NCBI RefSeq assembly: GCF_003259845.1
Contig: NZ_QLMJ01000014.1
Location: 218,084-282,083, forward strand
DNA length: 64,000 bases
Origin: Actinoplanes lutulentus
GTDB lineage: Bacteria; Actinomycetota; Actinomycetes; Mycobacteriales; Micromonosporaceae
Reading direction: 5' to 3'
The position numbers and the translations under genes were made by a program. Shown one piece after another: positions 24,635-33,796 of the stretch. The notes below the pieces were generated by a model. That model was not told the DNA's origin. It saw only the letters and a program-made list of their open reading frames with translations, and ran no database searches. Position 1 is the stretch's first letter; every line of letters begins with the position of its first letter.

Positions 24635-26937
24635 TGACGACTCTGGTGGAACGGGCGCCCACGCCTGCTGTCGCGGCGAAGCCGGACCGGCGCCTCTGGG
24701 CGGCCGTGCCCTGGCTGCTGCCGGCGATCTCCGCGTTCTGGGTGCTGCACGTCAACGGCACCCCGGACAAACAGATCCTTCTGTACGCGGTCTACCTTCT
24801 GCTCGCGATCGTCGTACCGGGCACGCTGGTGTTCCGTGCGGCGTTCGGCAGCCGGGGAAACCTGCCCGAAGACCTCGGGCTCGGCGCGGCCACCGGTCTG
24901 CTGGTCCTGCTCGTCGGCTGGGCGCTCGGTGCCGCCACCGGCCTGCAGCAGCTGCTGCCCGGCTGGCCGGCCCTGGTCATCGTGCTCTTCCTGGCCGTGC
25001 CGGGACTGCGCCGGCACTGGCGCACCGGAGTCGGCGAGCCGCTGCCGATCGGCTGGTCCGCCGGGATGGCCGTGGTGCTGTTCCTGGTGACGCTCTGGGG
25101 TGCTGTGGTTTTCCGTACCACTCCGCTCCCGCCGTTCACCGTCGAGCTGTATCCGGATCTCTACTACCACCTCGCGCTCGTGCACGAGATGACTCGCACG
25201 ATGCCGTTCCAGGTGCCGCAGCTGGCCGGCGAGGTGCTGCGCTACCACTACCTGTCGGACGCGGACATCGCGAGCGCCAGCATGATCACCGGAATCGCGC
25301 CGCACATGGTGTTCTTCCGGCTCTGGCTCCTGCCGATCGTGGCGATCGGGGTGATGGTCTTCGCGGCTCTCGCTCGGAGCGTCAGCGGCCGGTGGTGGAC
25401 CGGTCCGGTCGCGGCCACGATCGGATTCGTCGGCCAGTCGGTGACCGTCGGCAACGTCGCCAGCCCGCCGGGCATCGGGCTTCCGATCACGCTGCTCAGC
25501 CCGTCGCAGACGTACGCAATGCCGTTGATCGGTCTTTTTGTTGTTGTTGCCGTTGACGCTCTGCGTGGTCGTTCGCTGCGCTGGGGCTGGGCGTTGCTGC
25601 CGCTGCTCGCGGTGGCCTGTGCCGGCAGCAAGGCGAGCGTCCTGCCGCCGCTCGCCGCCGGTCTGCTGCTGGCCGGCGTGGTCGCGCTGCTGTTCAAACG
25701 GAAGATCCCGTGGACCACCGTCGGTCTGCTCGCCGCTGTCGGTTTCGGCATGGCCGTCGGCCTGAAGCTCTTCGCCGGCGGCGGCGCCGGCACGCTGCAA
25801 CCCCAGTTCCTCGCCACGCTGCGCTGGTTCCTGCCCTATCAAGAGATCATCGGTACGCCGAACGACGTGCAGTGGGGCGGTCTCGTCCCGGACGGTCTGG
25901 AGACGGCCGGCACCGCGGCCCGCTGGTTCGTGGCCTGGTCGCTGATCTGGTGGGTGCTGGTTCAGTCACCCCGGCTGGTCGGGCTGTTCCTGCCACCCGG
26001 CATGCGCTGGCACCGCCCGAAACAGTGGGCGGACGACCAGGTCCCGTGGCTGCTCGGCGGCATCGTCGTGGCCGGCGTCCTCGGGATGTGGCTGCTCTGG
26101 CACCCGTCGGCCAGCCAGATCTACTTCTTCAACGCGGTCCTTCCGATCTGCGGGGTGCTGACCGCGTGGGCGCTCGCCGATCGGGTCCGCGCCTGGTGGG
26201 TGCCGGTGGCCGGCGCGGTCGCCGGGGGGCTGTGGGAATTCTTCGCGCCCGAGGTGACCAAACCGACCGAAACGACCGCCGGTGCCTGGGCGTGGGCCAT
26301 GGCCGTACCCATGCTGCGCACTGCCGCGCTTGTCGCGGTGGTCTCGCTGATCGCGGTCTTGATCTGGCGAAAGCGCGCGGCGCGAGCTCTGCCGGTCGCG
26401 ATCATCGCCGCTATCGCCGCCGCGGGTGCGGTGAGCGCGGTGAGCCGGACCGTGGAGACGCTCGCCGAACCGCCGGTGATCAAGGCGAGGGACAACGTCG
26501 CGGTCACCGCCGCCGAGATGCGGGCCGCGCTCTGGCTTGAGGACAACGCCGGCGAGAACGACCTGGTCGCGACGAACGTGCACTGCATGCCGATGTCGAA
26601 CAAGCAGTGCAACGCCCGGGCGTTCTGGGTCGCCGGCCTCGGTGGGCATCGCACTCTCGTGGAGAGCTGGGCGTACACCGACCGGACCGTCGCGGCGAAC
26701 GGTGTGAACGACCTGAAGTACTTCTTCCAGCCGGCGCCCGACCCCGAAGTCTTCGCCCTGAACCAGCGGGTCTTCGCCAAGGGCGACCCGGCCGACGTGG
26801 CGAGGCTGCGTGACGAGTACGGCGTACGCTGGCTTTTCGCCGACGCCCGGGCGAGCAAGGTGGCGATCACCGCGCTGAAGGCGTCTGCCCAGGTCGTGCA
26901 CCAGCGCGAATCGGTGGTCATCTACCGGATCGACTGA
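24634..26937 (+). CDS. Large polytopic membrane protein, possibly GT-C glycosyltransferase-like
   Basis: 767 residues with about 14 membrane segments between residues 25 and 600 and a soluble C-terminal domain of ~150 residues. LYPDLYYHLALVHEM (about residue 173) lies in the first large outside loop; an acidic loop early in the chain is usual in GT-C enzymes that use lipid-linked sugars. No family can be named with confidence. Last gene of operon C and overlapping luxC, so it may transfer the product of this operon on the outer face of the membrane. Confidence 0.6.
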   Translation: MTTLVERAPTPAVAAKPDRRLWAAVPWLLPAISAFWVLHVNGTPDKQILLYAVYLLLAIVVPGTLVFRAAFGSRGNLPEDLGLGAATGLLVLLVGWALGAATGLQQLLPGWPALVIVLFLAVPGLRRHWRTGVGEPLPIGWSAGMAVVLFLVTLWGAVVFRTTPLPPFTVELYPDLYYHLALVHEMTRTMPFQVPQLAGEVLRYHYLSDADIASASMITGIAPHMVFFRLWLLPIVAIGVMVFAALARSVSGRWWTGPVAATIGFVGQSVTVGNVASPPGIGLPITLLSPSQTYAMPLIGLFVVVAVDALRGRSLRWGWALLPLLAVACAGSKASVLPPLAAGLLLAGVVALLFKRKIPWTTVGLLAAVGFGMAVGLKLFAGGGAGTLQPQFLATLRWFLPYQEIIGTPNDVQWGGLVPDGLETAGTAARWFVAWSLIWWVLVQSPRLVGLFLPPGMRWHRPKQWADDQVPWLLGGIVVAGVLGMWLLWHPSASQIYFFNAVLPICGVLTAWALADRVRAWWVPVAGAVAGGLWEFFAPEVTKPTETTAGAWAWAMAVPMLRTAALVAVVSLIAVLIWRKRAARALPVAIIAAIAAAGAVSAVSRTVETLAEPPVIKARDNVAVTAAEMRAALWLEDNAGENDLVATNVHCMPMSNKQCNARAFWVAGLGGHRTLVESWAYTDRTVAANGVNDLKYFFQPAPDPEVFALNQRVFAKGDPADVARLRDEYGVRWLFADARASKVAITALKASAQVVHQRESVVIYRID

Positions 26938-26996
26938 TGGTCGGGTTATCCCTACCGTAGATCGGCCGGTCCGCAGGATCGGATGAGGTGGCGTCG

Positions 26997-28319
26997 ATGC
27001 CTAACGTCAACGGCATGACAACGACCTATGCCGGCGCCACCGCCGAACCCGCTCCGGCCCGGCGGTACCTGCGCCAGCTGGGCATCGACACGCAGTACGT
27101 TCTGCTGGGCTTTCCGCTCGGGTTGATCACGCTGGTCCTCTGCATGACCGGCTTCTTTCTCGGCATCGGCATGGTGATCATCTGGGTCGGCCTGCCGGTC
27201 CTGGTGGCCACGTTGCTGATGTCCCGGGGCTTCGCCGTTCTCGAACGCGCCCGCATCGGCCCGGTGCTGGGCCGTTCGATGACGCATCCGGTTTATCGCT
27301 CCGCCGCCGGCAGTGGGTGGATGCGCCGCTCGATCGCCCCGCTCGCCGACGGGCAGGCCTGGCTCGATCTGGTGCACGGGATGTTCCGGTTCATCCCCAA
27401 CACGATCGGCTTCGTCTTCGTCATCACCTGGTGGGCCATCGCGCTCGGCGGTCTCACGTACCCACTCTGGGACTGGTCGCTGCCGCACCCCGAGGCGAAC
27501 TACGAACTGCCGGAGATTCTTGGGTTCGACGACACCGCAGGCACCCGGATCCTGTTCTACGTCGTGATCGGCCTGATCTTCACGGCGACGCTGTACCCGG
27601 TGGTCCGTGCGGCCGCGCTGCTCGAAGCGGCGTTCGGATACAGCCTGCTCAACGGGGTCGACCGGCTCCGCCAGCAGGTCGCCGAGGCGAACGCCGCCCG
27701 TGATGTGGCGCAGGAGCAGCGGGCCGCCGCGGTCTCCGCCGAAGCGGTCGCGCTGCGCAAGCTGGAACGCGACATCCACGACGGCCCGCAGCAGCGGCTG
27801 GTCCGGCTCGCGATGGACCTGGGCCGCGCCGAGCAGCAGTTCGGCACCGACCCGGAAGCCGCCCGCGCCACCGTCGCCGAAGCCCTTGCCCAGACCCGGG
27901 AAACCCTGGACGAGCTGCGTGCACTCTCTCGTGGCATCGCCCCGCCGATCCTGGTCGACCGCGGGCTGCGTGCGGCGCTGACCGCCCTGGCCGGTCGCTG
28001 CACGATCCCGGTTGACCTGGACGCGCCACCGATCGAACGGCTCGACCCGGCCATCGAGTCGACGGCGTACTTCGTGGTCGCCGAAGCACTCACCAACGTC
28101 GCGAAGCACAGCCACGCCAGCGAGGTGCAGGTCATCGTGCAGCGCAACGCGACCGGCCTGCTCGTCACGGTCGCCGATGACGGGGTGGGCGGCGCCAGCC
28201 TCGCGAAGGGGCACGGCCTGGCCGGTCTCGACGACCGGGTACGCGCGGCCGGCGGAGTCCTGGCCGTGGTGAGCGCCGCAGGCGAAGGCACGCGGCTCAC
28301 GGCGGCGCTGCCCATCTGA
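26997..28319 (+). CDS. Sensor histidine kinase (NarL-type partner)
   Basis: About 440 residues from ATG 26997; GTG 26988 and ATG 27015 are other possible starts, and GAGG at 26985-26988 favours 26997. The N-terminal ~215 residues hold four membrane segments and resemble the actinomycete two-component sensor domain. The phospho-acceptor His is in ERDIHDGPQQRL, and the ATPase domain has VAEALTNVAKHS (N box) and VADDGVGGA (G1). Paired with the response regulator 12 bases downstream. MMPL may be its target. Confidence 0.9.
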   Translation: MPNVNGMTTTYAGATAEPAPARRYLRQLGIDTQYVLLGFPLGLITLVLCMTGFFLGIGMVIIWVGLPVLVATLLMSRGFAVLERARIGPVLGRSMTHPVYRSAAGSGWMRRSIAPLADGQAWLDLVHGMFRFIPNTIGFVFVITWWAIALGGLTYPLWDWSLPHPEANYELPEILGFDDTAGTRILFYVVIGLIFTATLYPVVRAAALLEAAFGYSLLNGVDRLRQQVAEANAARDVAQEQRAAAVSAEAVALRKLERDIHDGPQQRLVRLAMDLGRAEQQFGTDPEAARATVAEALAQTRETLDELRALSRGIAPPILVDRGLRAALTALAGRCTIPVDLDAPPIERLDPAIESTAYFVVAEALTNVAKHSHASEVQVIVQRNATGLLVTVADDGVGGASLAKGHGLAGLDDRVRAAGGVLAVVSAAGEGTRLTAALPI

Positions 28320-28331
28320 AACCATGACCGC

Positions 28332-28976
28332 ATGCGCGTAGTAATCGCCGACGATGCGGTCCTGCTCCGAGAAGGCCTGGTACGGCTCGTCGAAGAGAAC
28401 GGCCACACCGTGGTGGCGGCCGTCGGCGACGGGCCGTCCCTCGTGGCGGCGGTCAAGGAACACCGTCCGGACGTCTCCATCGTGGACGTCCGGATGCCGC
28501 CGTCCCACACCGACGAAGGGCTGCGTGCCGCTGTCGAGGCCCGCGCGGCGATCCCCGGAAGCCCGATTCTGGTGCTCTCCCAATATGTCGAGGTCTCGTA
28601 CGCCGACGACCTCCTGGCCGACCGCCGCGGTGCGGTCGGCTATCTGTTGAAGGACCGGGTGGCGCTGGTCGCCGACTTCCTGGACGCGCTGGCCCGGGTC
28701 GCCGACGGCGGCACCGTGCTCGACCCCGAAGTGGTCGGCCAGCTGCTGGTCCGGCGCCGCCGGGACGACCCGCTGCGCAGCCTCACCCCGCGTGAGCGTG
28801 AGGTGCTCGGCGCGATGGCCGAGGGCCTGTCGAACGCCGCGATCGCCCGCAAGATGGTGGTCACCGACGGGGCCGTGGAGAAGCACGTGCGCAACATCTT
28901 CACGAAACTCGGCCTGCATCAGGATGAGGAACAGCACCGGCGGGTGCTGGCGGTGCTGACCTACCTGCAGACGTAG
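28332..28976 (+). CDS. LuxR/NarL-family response regulator
   Basis: 214 residues. Receiver domain with DD in VVIADDAVLLRE, phospho-acceptor Asp in SIVDVRMPP and Lys in LLKDRVAL. The C-terminal helix-turn-helix is of the LuxR type: LTPREREVLGAMAEGLSNAAI (about residue 155) then VEKHVRNIFTKLGL. It should be phosphorylated by the preceding kinase and control nearby promoters, the MMPL gene being the obvious candidate. Confidence 0.92.
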   Translation: MRVVIADDAVLLREGLVRLVEENGHTVVAAVGDGPSLVAAVKEHRPDVSIVDVRMPPSHTDEGLRAAVEARAAIPGSPILVLSQYVEVSYADDLLADRRGAVGYLLKDRVALVADFLDALARVADGGTVLDPEVVGQLLVRRRRDDPLRSLTPREREVLGAMAEGLSNAAIARKMVVTDGAVEKHVRNIFTKLGLHQDEEQHRRVLAVLTYLQT

Positions 28977-29047
28977 GGCTAGCACTACCGTGGACCGGGG
29001 TGTCCGCCGGATCGATCGGATCCGCTGTCTTTCATAGCGTTCTCACC

Positions 29048-31243
29048 ATGGAGAACAGGGAAAACGTCAAAGGCATCGCGCCGCGTATCGCGATGTGGAG
29101 CGCCCGTCATCGGGTGCTCGCGATCCTCGGATGGATCGCCTTCGTCGCCGCCACGGTGATGCTGAGTGCACAGGTGCCCACCGAGAACGCGAACTACGCG
29201 CTGGCCGGGCACGGCGAGTCCGGCAAGGCCGACCGGATCGTCGAGGAGGCCGGGTTCCCGCGCCTGCCGGCCGGCGAGATGGTCCTGGTCCAGAATCGGC
29301 CGGGCAGTGACCGGGTGACCGCTGCGGAGGAGGTCACCCGGTCGCTGAAGAAGACCCCCGGTGTCGGTGAGGTACAACCGGCCATCGAGTCGCCGGACGG
29401 CCGGTCGACACTGATCACTTTCGACCTCACCGGTGACCCCTCGACCGCCAGTGAGCGGGTCGGGCCGGCCCTCGACGCGGTTGCCGCGGTGCAGGCCGCG
29501 CACCCGGATCTCTACGTCGCCCAGGCCGGTGACGCCAGCGGGGACAAGCTGATCGGCGACGAGCTCGACGCGGGGCTGAACCGGCTCGGGATGCTCTCCA
29601 TCCCGGTCACCCTCGGCATCCTGCTGATCGGCTTCGGCGCCGTGGTCGCCGCGCTGCTCCCGGTCGCGCTGGCGATCATGTCGGTGGTCGCCGCGATCGG
29701 CCTCATGGCGGTTGCCAGCCGGTTCGCACCCGCCGTCGACGAGACCACCCACGTGATGCTGCTGATCGGGCTCGCGGTCGGCGTCGACTACTGCCTCTTC
29801 TACATCCGCCGGGAACGCGACGAGCGGCGTAAGGGCGCCGACCCGCACCGGGCACTGGTGATCGCGGCGCAGACGTCCGGACGGTCGATCTGGGTCTCCG
29901 GGCTCACCGTGATCGTGGCGATGGCCGGCATGTTCTTCACCCAGGACGTCACGTTCGTCAGCTTCGCCGTCGGCACGATCCTGGTGGTCGCGACCGCCGT
30001 GCTCGGCTCGCTCACGGTCCTGCCGGCCATGCTGTCGGCGCTCGGCGACCGGGTCGATGCCATCAAGATCCCCGGCCTGTACCGCCGGAACAGCCAGGGC
30101 CGGTTCTGGAACGGGCTGCTCAAGGTCGTACTCGCAAAGCCGTTGATCTCTGCTCTTGTCGCTGTGGCGGCGCTTGGTGTGATCGCGGCGCCGGCGCTGG
30201 ACCTGAAGACCAAGGGGCAGCGGATTCAGGACGTGGCGCCGGATTCGCCAGTGGTGCAGGCTTTCCTGGCGATCGGTGAGGCGTTCCCGAGCAAGACGAC
30301 GCCGGCCCGGATCGTGGTGTCGGGGACGTCGGTCTCGACGCCTCAGTTTGCTGCGGCGCTTTCAGATTTCCGAAATGTCGCCCAAAACAGCGGTGGCAAA
30401 CTGGTCGAACCGATCGACGTGGACATCAACCCGGCCGGCAACGTCGCCGTCGTCGCGGTCGGCCTGACCGGCAAGGAGGAGGACGCGGCCTCGGTCGACG
30501 CGCTGAACCTGCTGCGTTCCACGGTTGTCCCGGAGACGTTCGGTCAGGTGCCGGGTGCGACCGCGCTGGTCACCGGCAACACCGCGTCCAGCATCGATTA
30601 CAGCGAGCGGCTCGCGGACAGCCTGCCGTGGATCTTCACCTTCGTCCTCGGGCTGGCGTTCATCCTGCTGCTGGTCTCGTTCCGCTCGGTCGTCGTAGCG
30701 CTCACCGGCGTCCTGCTGAACCTGCTGTCGGTCGCTGCCGCGTACGGCATGCTGGTCTTCGTCTTCCAGGACGGCCACTTCGAGAAGCCACTCGACTTCG
30801 TCGCCGCCGGCGCCATCACCAACTGGATGCCACTCTTCCTCTTCGTGATCCTTTTCGGACTCTCGATGGACTACCACGTCTTCGTCGTCAGCCGGATCCG
30901 CGAGGGTGCCGATCGGGGCCTGCCGATCCGCGAGGCCGTCCGCGAAGGCATCGGCCAGACCGCCGGCGTCATCACCAGCGCCGCAGTGGTGATGGTCGCG
31001 GTGTTCTCCCTCTTCGCGACACTTCCGCTGATCGCGACAAAGGAGCTGGGCGTAGGCCTGGCAGCGGCCGTCCTCCTCGACGCAACCTTGATCCGGGCGG
31101 TCCTGCTCCCGGCCGTGATGACCATGCTCGGCCGCGCGAACTGGTGGCTGCCCCGCGGCCTCCGCTGGCTCCCCGAGATCGCCCACGAGCCCCCGGCCGC
31201 GCCGCCGGCGCAGCCTGCCCGAGAGCTGACCCCCATCGGCTGA
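29048..31243 (+). CDS. MMPL-family (RND) membrane transporter
   Basis: 731 residues from ATG 29048; no clear ribosome-binding site, and a GTG at 29000 in the same frame is possible. Two halves, each with one segment, a large outside domain and five clustered segments: the pattern of MMPL proteins. GLAVGVDYCLFYIRRERDE (about residue 237) and LFGLSMDYHVFVVSRIREG (about 605) carry the conserved Asp-Tyr pairs of the proton relay. MMPL proteins export lipids or lipid-linked molecules or drugs; the substrate is unknown. It follows a two-component system and ends in a strong hairpin. Confidence 0.88.
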   Translation: MENRENVKGIAPRIAMWSARHRVLAILGWIAFVAATVMLSAQVPTENANYALAGHGESGKADRIVEEAGFPRLPAGEMVLVQNRPGSDRVTAAEEVTRSLKKTPGVGEVQPAIESPDGRSTLITFDLTGDPSTASERVGPALDAVAAVQAAHPDLYVAQAGDASGDKLIGDELDAGLNRLGMLSIPVTLGILLIGFGAVVAALLPVALAIMSVVAAIGLMAVASRFAPAVDETTHVMLLIGLAVGVDYCLFYIRRERDERRKGADPHRALVIAAQTSGRSIWVSGLTVIVAMAGMFFTQDVTFVSFAVGTILVVATAVLGSLTVLPAMLSALGDRVDAIKIPGLYRRNSQGRFWNGLLKVVLAKPLISALVAVAALGVIAAPALDLKTKGQRIQDVAPDSPVVQAFLAIGEAFPSKTTPARIVVSGTSVSTPQFAAALSDFRNVAQNSGGKLVEPIDVDINPAGNVAVVAVGLTGKEEDAASVDALNLLRSTVVPETFGQVPGATALVTGNTASSIDYSERLADSLPWIFTFVLGLAFILLLVSFRSVVVALTGVLLNLLSVAAAYGMLVFVFQDGHFEKPLDFVAAGAITNWMPLFLFVILFGLSMDYHVFVVSRIREGADRGLPIREAVREGIGQTAGVITSAAVVMVAVFSLFATLPLIATKELGVGLAAAVLLDATLIRAVLLPAVMTMLGRANWWLPRGLRWLPEIAHEPPAAPPAQPARELTPIG

Positions 31244-31278
31244 GCCAGTCACCCCGCTAACGCTCCCCCTTGGGTACG

Positions 31279-31327
31279 CCCAAAGCCGCTGGCCAGCCAC
31301 GCAATCTGGCTGGCCAGCAGCTTTGGG
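31279..31327 (+). terminator. Long hairpin terminator after the MMPL gene
   Basis: Arms 31279-31299 and 31307-31327 (start CCCAAAGC, include GCTGGCCAGCCA) pair over 21 positions with one mismatch, leaving a 7-base loop, 36 bases after the stop codon. No T-run. It is also the first element of a repeat-rich block that reaches 31915. Confidence 0.7.
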
Positions 31328-31386
31328 CCACGGCTTGTGTGTCGATTTGCGGCCTCGCAGCTGGACTGAGCGACATCGGCCTACGG

Positions 31387-31507
31387 CTGGCTCGTGCTTA
31401 TGGTCGCTATTTCGGCCTGCACGCGACCGTGAGCGCAAGCCGGCCGTGACTTGGCTTGCGCTTGTGGTCGTGTTTTCGGCTCCTGCACGACCGTTAGCGC
31501 AAGCCGG
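31387..31507. repeat. Imperfect direct repeat of about 57 bp, two copies
   Basis: 31387-31443 and 31450-31507 are two diverged copies. Both contain a TGGTCG core, then TTTCGGC, then GCACG...ACCGT and end in AGCGCAAGCCGG. TTGCGCTT near the start of copy 2 can pair with its end. The stretch 31244-31915 has no gene I can support; it holds the terminator, these repeats and the ones listed next. Confidence 0.6.
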
Positions 31508-31541
31508 CACGGGGCGGCTTGCTCGGGCTGCGCCTTGCTGC

Positions 31542-31700
31542 GGCGAGCCGTTGGTTGAGGCGAGCCGTCGGTTGAGGCGAGCCGTTGGTCGGGGCGAGCC
31601 GTCGTTCAGGCCTGGAATGGCGGGGCTGAAACGTGACTGTTCTACGGCTCGGCGCCGGGAGCCGTCGTTCAGGCGTGGAATGGCGGGGTTGTTACGTGGC
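31542..31700. repeat. Four 17-bp tandem repeats plus a 42-bp direct repeat
   Basis: 31542-31609 holds four head-to-tail 17-bp units, each starting GGCGAGCCGT and varying in the last few bases. Overlapping them, 31596-31637 and 31659-31700 are two ~42-bp copies (GAGCCGTCGTTCAGG... CTGGAATGGCGGGG) 63 bases apart. The units are too short and not separated by unique spacers, so this is not a CRISPR array. Confidence 0.65.
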
Positions 31701-31915
31701 TCGGCTACGGCTGAGCCTCTCGGTGCGACGCTGCGGCCACGCTGTTGAGCAGAGCCTGGGCATCCTCGCCGCCCGACATAAGAGCCCCGGCGAGTCCGTG
31801 AGTGCTGGGGGTGTTGGCGGTGACCCGCCGCCGGGGGTGGCGGCGGGTCACCGCCGGGGGGAGTTCCGCAGGTGTCGAGGGGCCGCGTGAGCCTGGCGTT
31901 GGGCGTACGAAAGGG

Positions 31916-33796
31916 TCAGTCTGTTTCTGGGGAGCCTTTTGCCTTTTGGGCTTTGCGCCAGCGGCGGGCGGCTGCGGCTGCTGCGCGGCGTTGGCGGCGG
32001 CGTTGGCGGGCGGCTCGGAGGTCGCGGCTGATCAGGCGGTATGCGGTTCGGGAGACGGTGAGGAATTTGCCGGCCCAGGAGGCGCGGTAGATCTGGATCT
32101 CCCAGTCCATCTTGCTCAGCCAGCGGTCGCGGGACGCGATGATGTCCTCGGTCCACTCGGTCATGTGGAGCAGGTGGCTGGTCTGGTATCGCTGGCGCCA
32201 GAGGGCTTCGGTGAGCTCGCGATATCCGACGACGTCGACCGGGACCGTGCCGGGCTGTACCGAGAGCAGGTTCAGCTTGTGGTCGTGCTGTTCGGCGGGG
32301 CGCAGGCCAAGCTCGGCGGAGTCGATCGAGACCTGGAGGTCTACGGCGGTACGGAGTTCCGGTTCGGTGACGCCTCGGCCTGCCATGCCGAGCAGGATCG
32401 TGGTGAGGTCCATGGCGCTGGACGTGATCGGCCACGGGTGCGGGCGGGCGCCGGTGATCAGGCGGACCGCGAACTGCCAGAGGGACCTGACCAGGGCGGT
32501 TTCGACCGGTACCGGGCCGGTGGGCTCCCAGCGGACCGCGAGGACGACCGGGCCGTCCCGGGTGATCAGTACGTCGGAGACGTCGGCGACCGCTACCGGG
32601 CCGTGCAGGAAGCCGTCGCGGGCCTGTTCGCGGACCCAGCTGTCGAACTGCATGATCTCCTGGCGGAGGCGGCGCACGTCGTTGGCGGCGCAGAGTTCCA
32701 GCAGCCGATCTTCGAGCAGGTAACCGTCGGCCGCGGCGACCGAGGGGACGCCGGTGCGGCGCAGGCCGGCGCGTTCGAGGGGTTCCTCGATCGGTACGAG
32801 AAGTTCCGGCTCACTGTCGACATTGACGCCATAGGTGAAGGTGCCATGCACATCACCGACAATTACGTCATGCGGTATAAATCCGGACTTGTCGGCGGCG
32901 GAGGCGATCACCAGCCACCCGCCGGCTACCGCGTCCTCGGCACCCGCCCGCAGAGCCCGCGCCGCCAGCTTGCGTGGATCACTGAGCACCGGCCGGCCAC
33001 GATATGAGGACGTAAAAGCCTGCGCGACAACACTCCCGAGCCAAGGCCGGAGCGTCGACGTGGTGTCCCCAAGGACCCGCTCACCGAGCAGAACCGCAGG
33101 CTCAGCCGGATCGGGGAACGCCGCATACGAAGCGTCGATCACCAACCCGCCGTCGGCGAGCCGGGCAACAAGCTCGGCACGTGACGACGGCCGTCCGGCG
33201 TCCAGCTCGTCGCTGGGGTACCAGTCAGCGTCGGAGCCGTACCGCCCCTCCGGCCCGAGTGCGACAGTGTGGTGCACGCCGAAGTGGTTGTCGTGCATCA
33301 GCAGCAGTACGCCGTCCGCGCCGACCGCGAGCGAGAGCCGGTCCAGCATCGAGCCGACCGGCAGCTGGTCACCTTCGGCCGAGTTCAGCCGGGTGACGCC
33401 GTCGGCGGCCACGACCAGGTCGTACTGGTCCGGCGCGAGTTTTCCGAGCGCGCCCGCGAGCACGGTGACCGACGGGTGAGCCGCGGCGGACTCCTCGGCG
33501 TCCGGCAGCGAACGCAGCAGCCAGGTCACCTCGGCGCCGGTGCTGACCAGTTCGTTGATCAGCTGGTCCGAGTGCGGGCCGGCGACCAGGACGGTACGCC
33601 CGGGTCCGGCCAGCGTGCCGAACAGATAGCGGAACAGTCCGCCGGAGGGCAGCGTGGCCTTCCGATCCGTCCAGGCGAACATCTCGCCGCCGATGCGGTG
33701 CAGGTTGTCCAGGGGCGGGGCGGCGACAGCCTCAGCCAGGTCAACCGGATCAGCCGCGACAAGGGCGGGTACGAGAGCGACCGGACGTTCCGGCAT
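31916..33796 (-). CDS. Methyltransferase-like protein with basic C-terminal tail (cassette copy 2)
   Basis: 626 residues, paralogue of the 15674-17107 product. Start ATG 33796 overlaps the stop of the GT-like gene by one base. Shared landmarks: IGGEM near the start, VLVAGPHSD, LLRSLPDAE, DLVVAADG, GVLLLMHDNHFGVHH, then PVLSDPRKLAARALRAG. As in copy 1, the SAM-binding loop reads VAGPH rather than GxGxG. The C-terminal third is longer than in copy 1 and contains WLVI..., YELTEALWRQRYQ-like helices. It ends in a strongly basic tail (ARQRRRQRRAAAAAARRWRK). Function unknown; presumed glycan-related by context. Confidence 0.6.
   Translation of the reverse strand: MPERPVALVPALVAADPVDLAEAVAAPPLDNLHRIGGEMFAWTDRKATLPSGGLFRYLFGTLAGPGRTVLVAGPHSDQLINELVSTGAEVTWLLRSLPDAEESAAAHPSVTVLAGALGKLAPDQYDLVVAADGVTRLNSAEGDQLPVGSMLDRLSLAVGADGVLLLMHDNHFGVHHTVALGPEGRYGSDADWYPSDELDAGRPSSRAELVARLADGGLVIDASYAAFPDPAEPAVLLGERVLGDTTSTLRPWLGSVVAQAFTSSYRGRPVLSDPRKLAARALRAGAEDAVAGGWLVIASAADKSGFIPHDVIVGDVHGTFTYGVNVDSEPELLVPIEEPLERAGLRRTGVPSVAAADGYLLEDRLLELCAANDVRRLRQEIMQFDSWVREQARDGFLHGPVAVADVSDVLITRDGPVVLAVRWEPTGPVPVETALVRSLWQFAVRLITGARPHPWPITSSAMDLTTILLGMAGRGVTEPELRTAVDLQVSIDSAELGLRPAEQHDHKLNLLSVQPGTVPVDVVGYRELTEALWRQRYQTSHLLHMTEWTEDIIASRDRWLSKMDWEIQIYRASWAGKFLTVSRTAYRLISRDLRAARQRRRQRRAAAAAARRWRKAQKAKGSPETD

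Noticed and set aside
31542..31700. CRISPR array
   Set aside because: Units are 17 bp without unique spacers, only four in number, and there are no cas genes.
31244..31915. Insertion sequence
   Set aside because: No transposase frame or terminal inverted repeats with target duplication could be seen; only short repeats.
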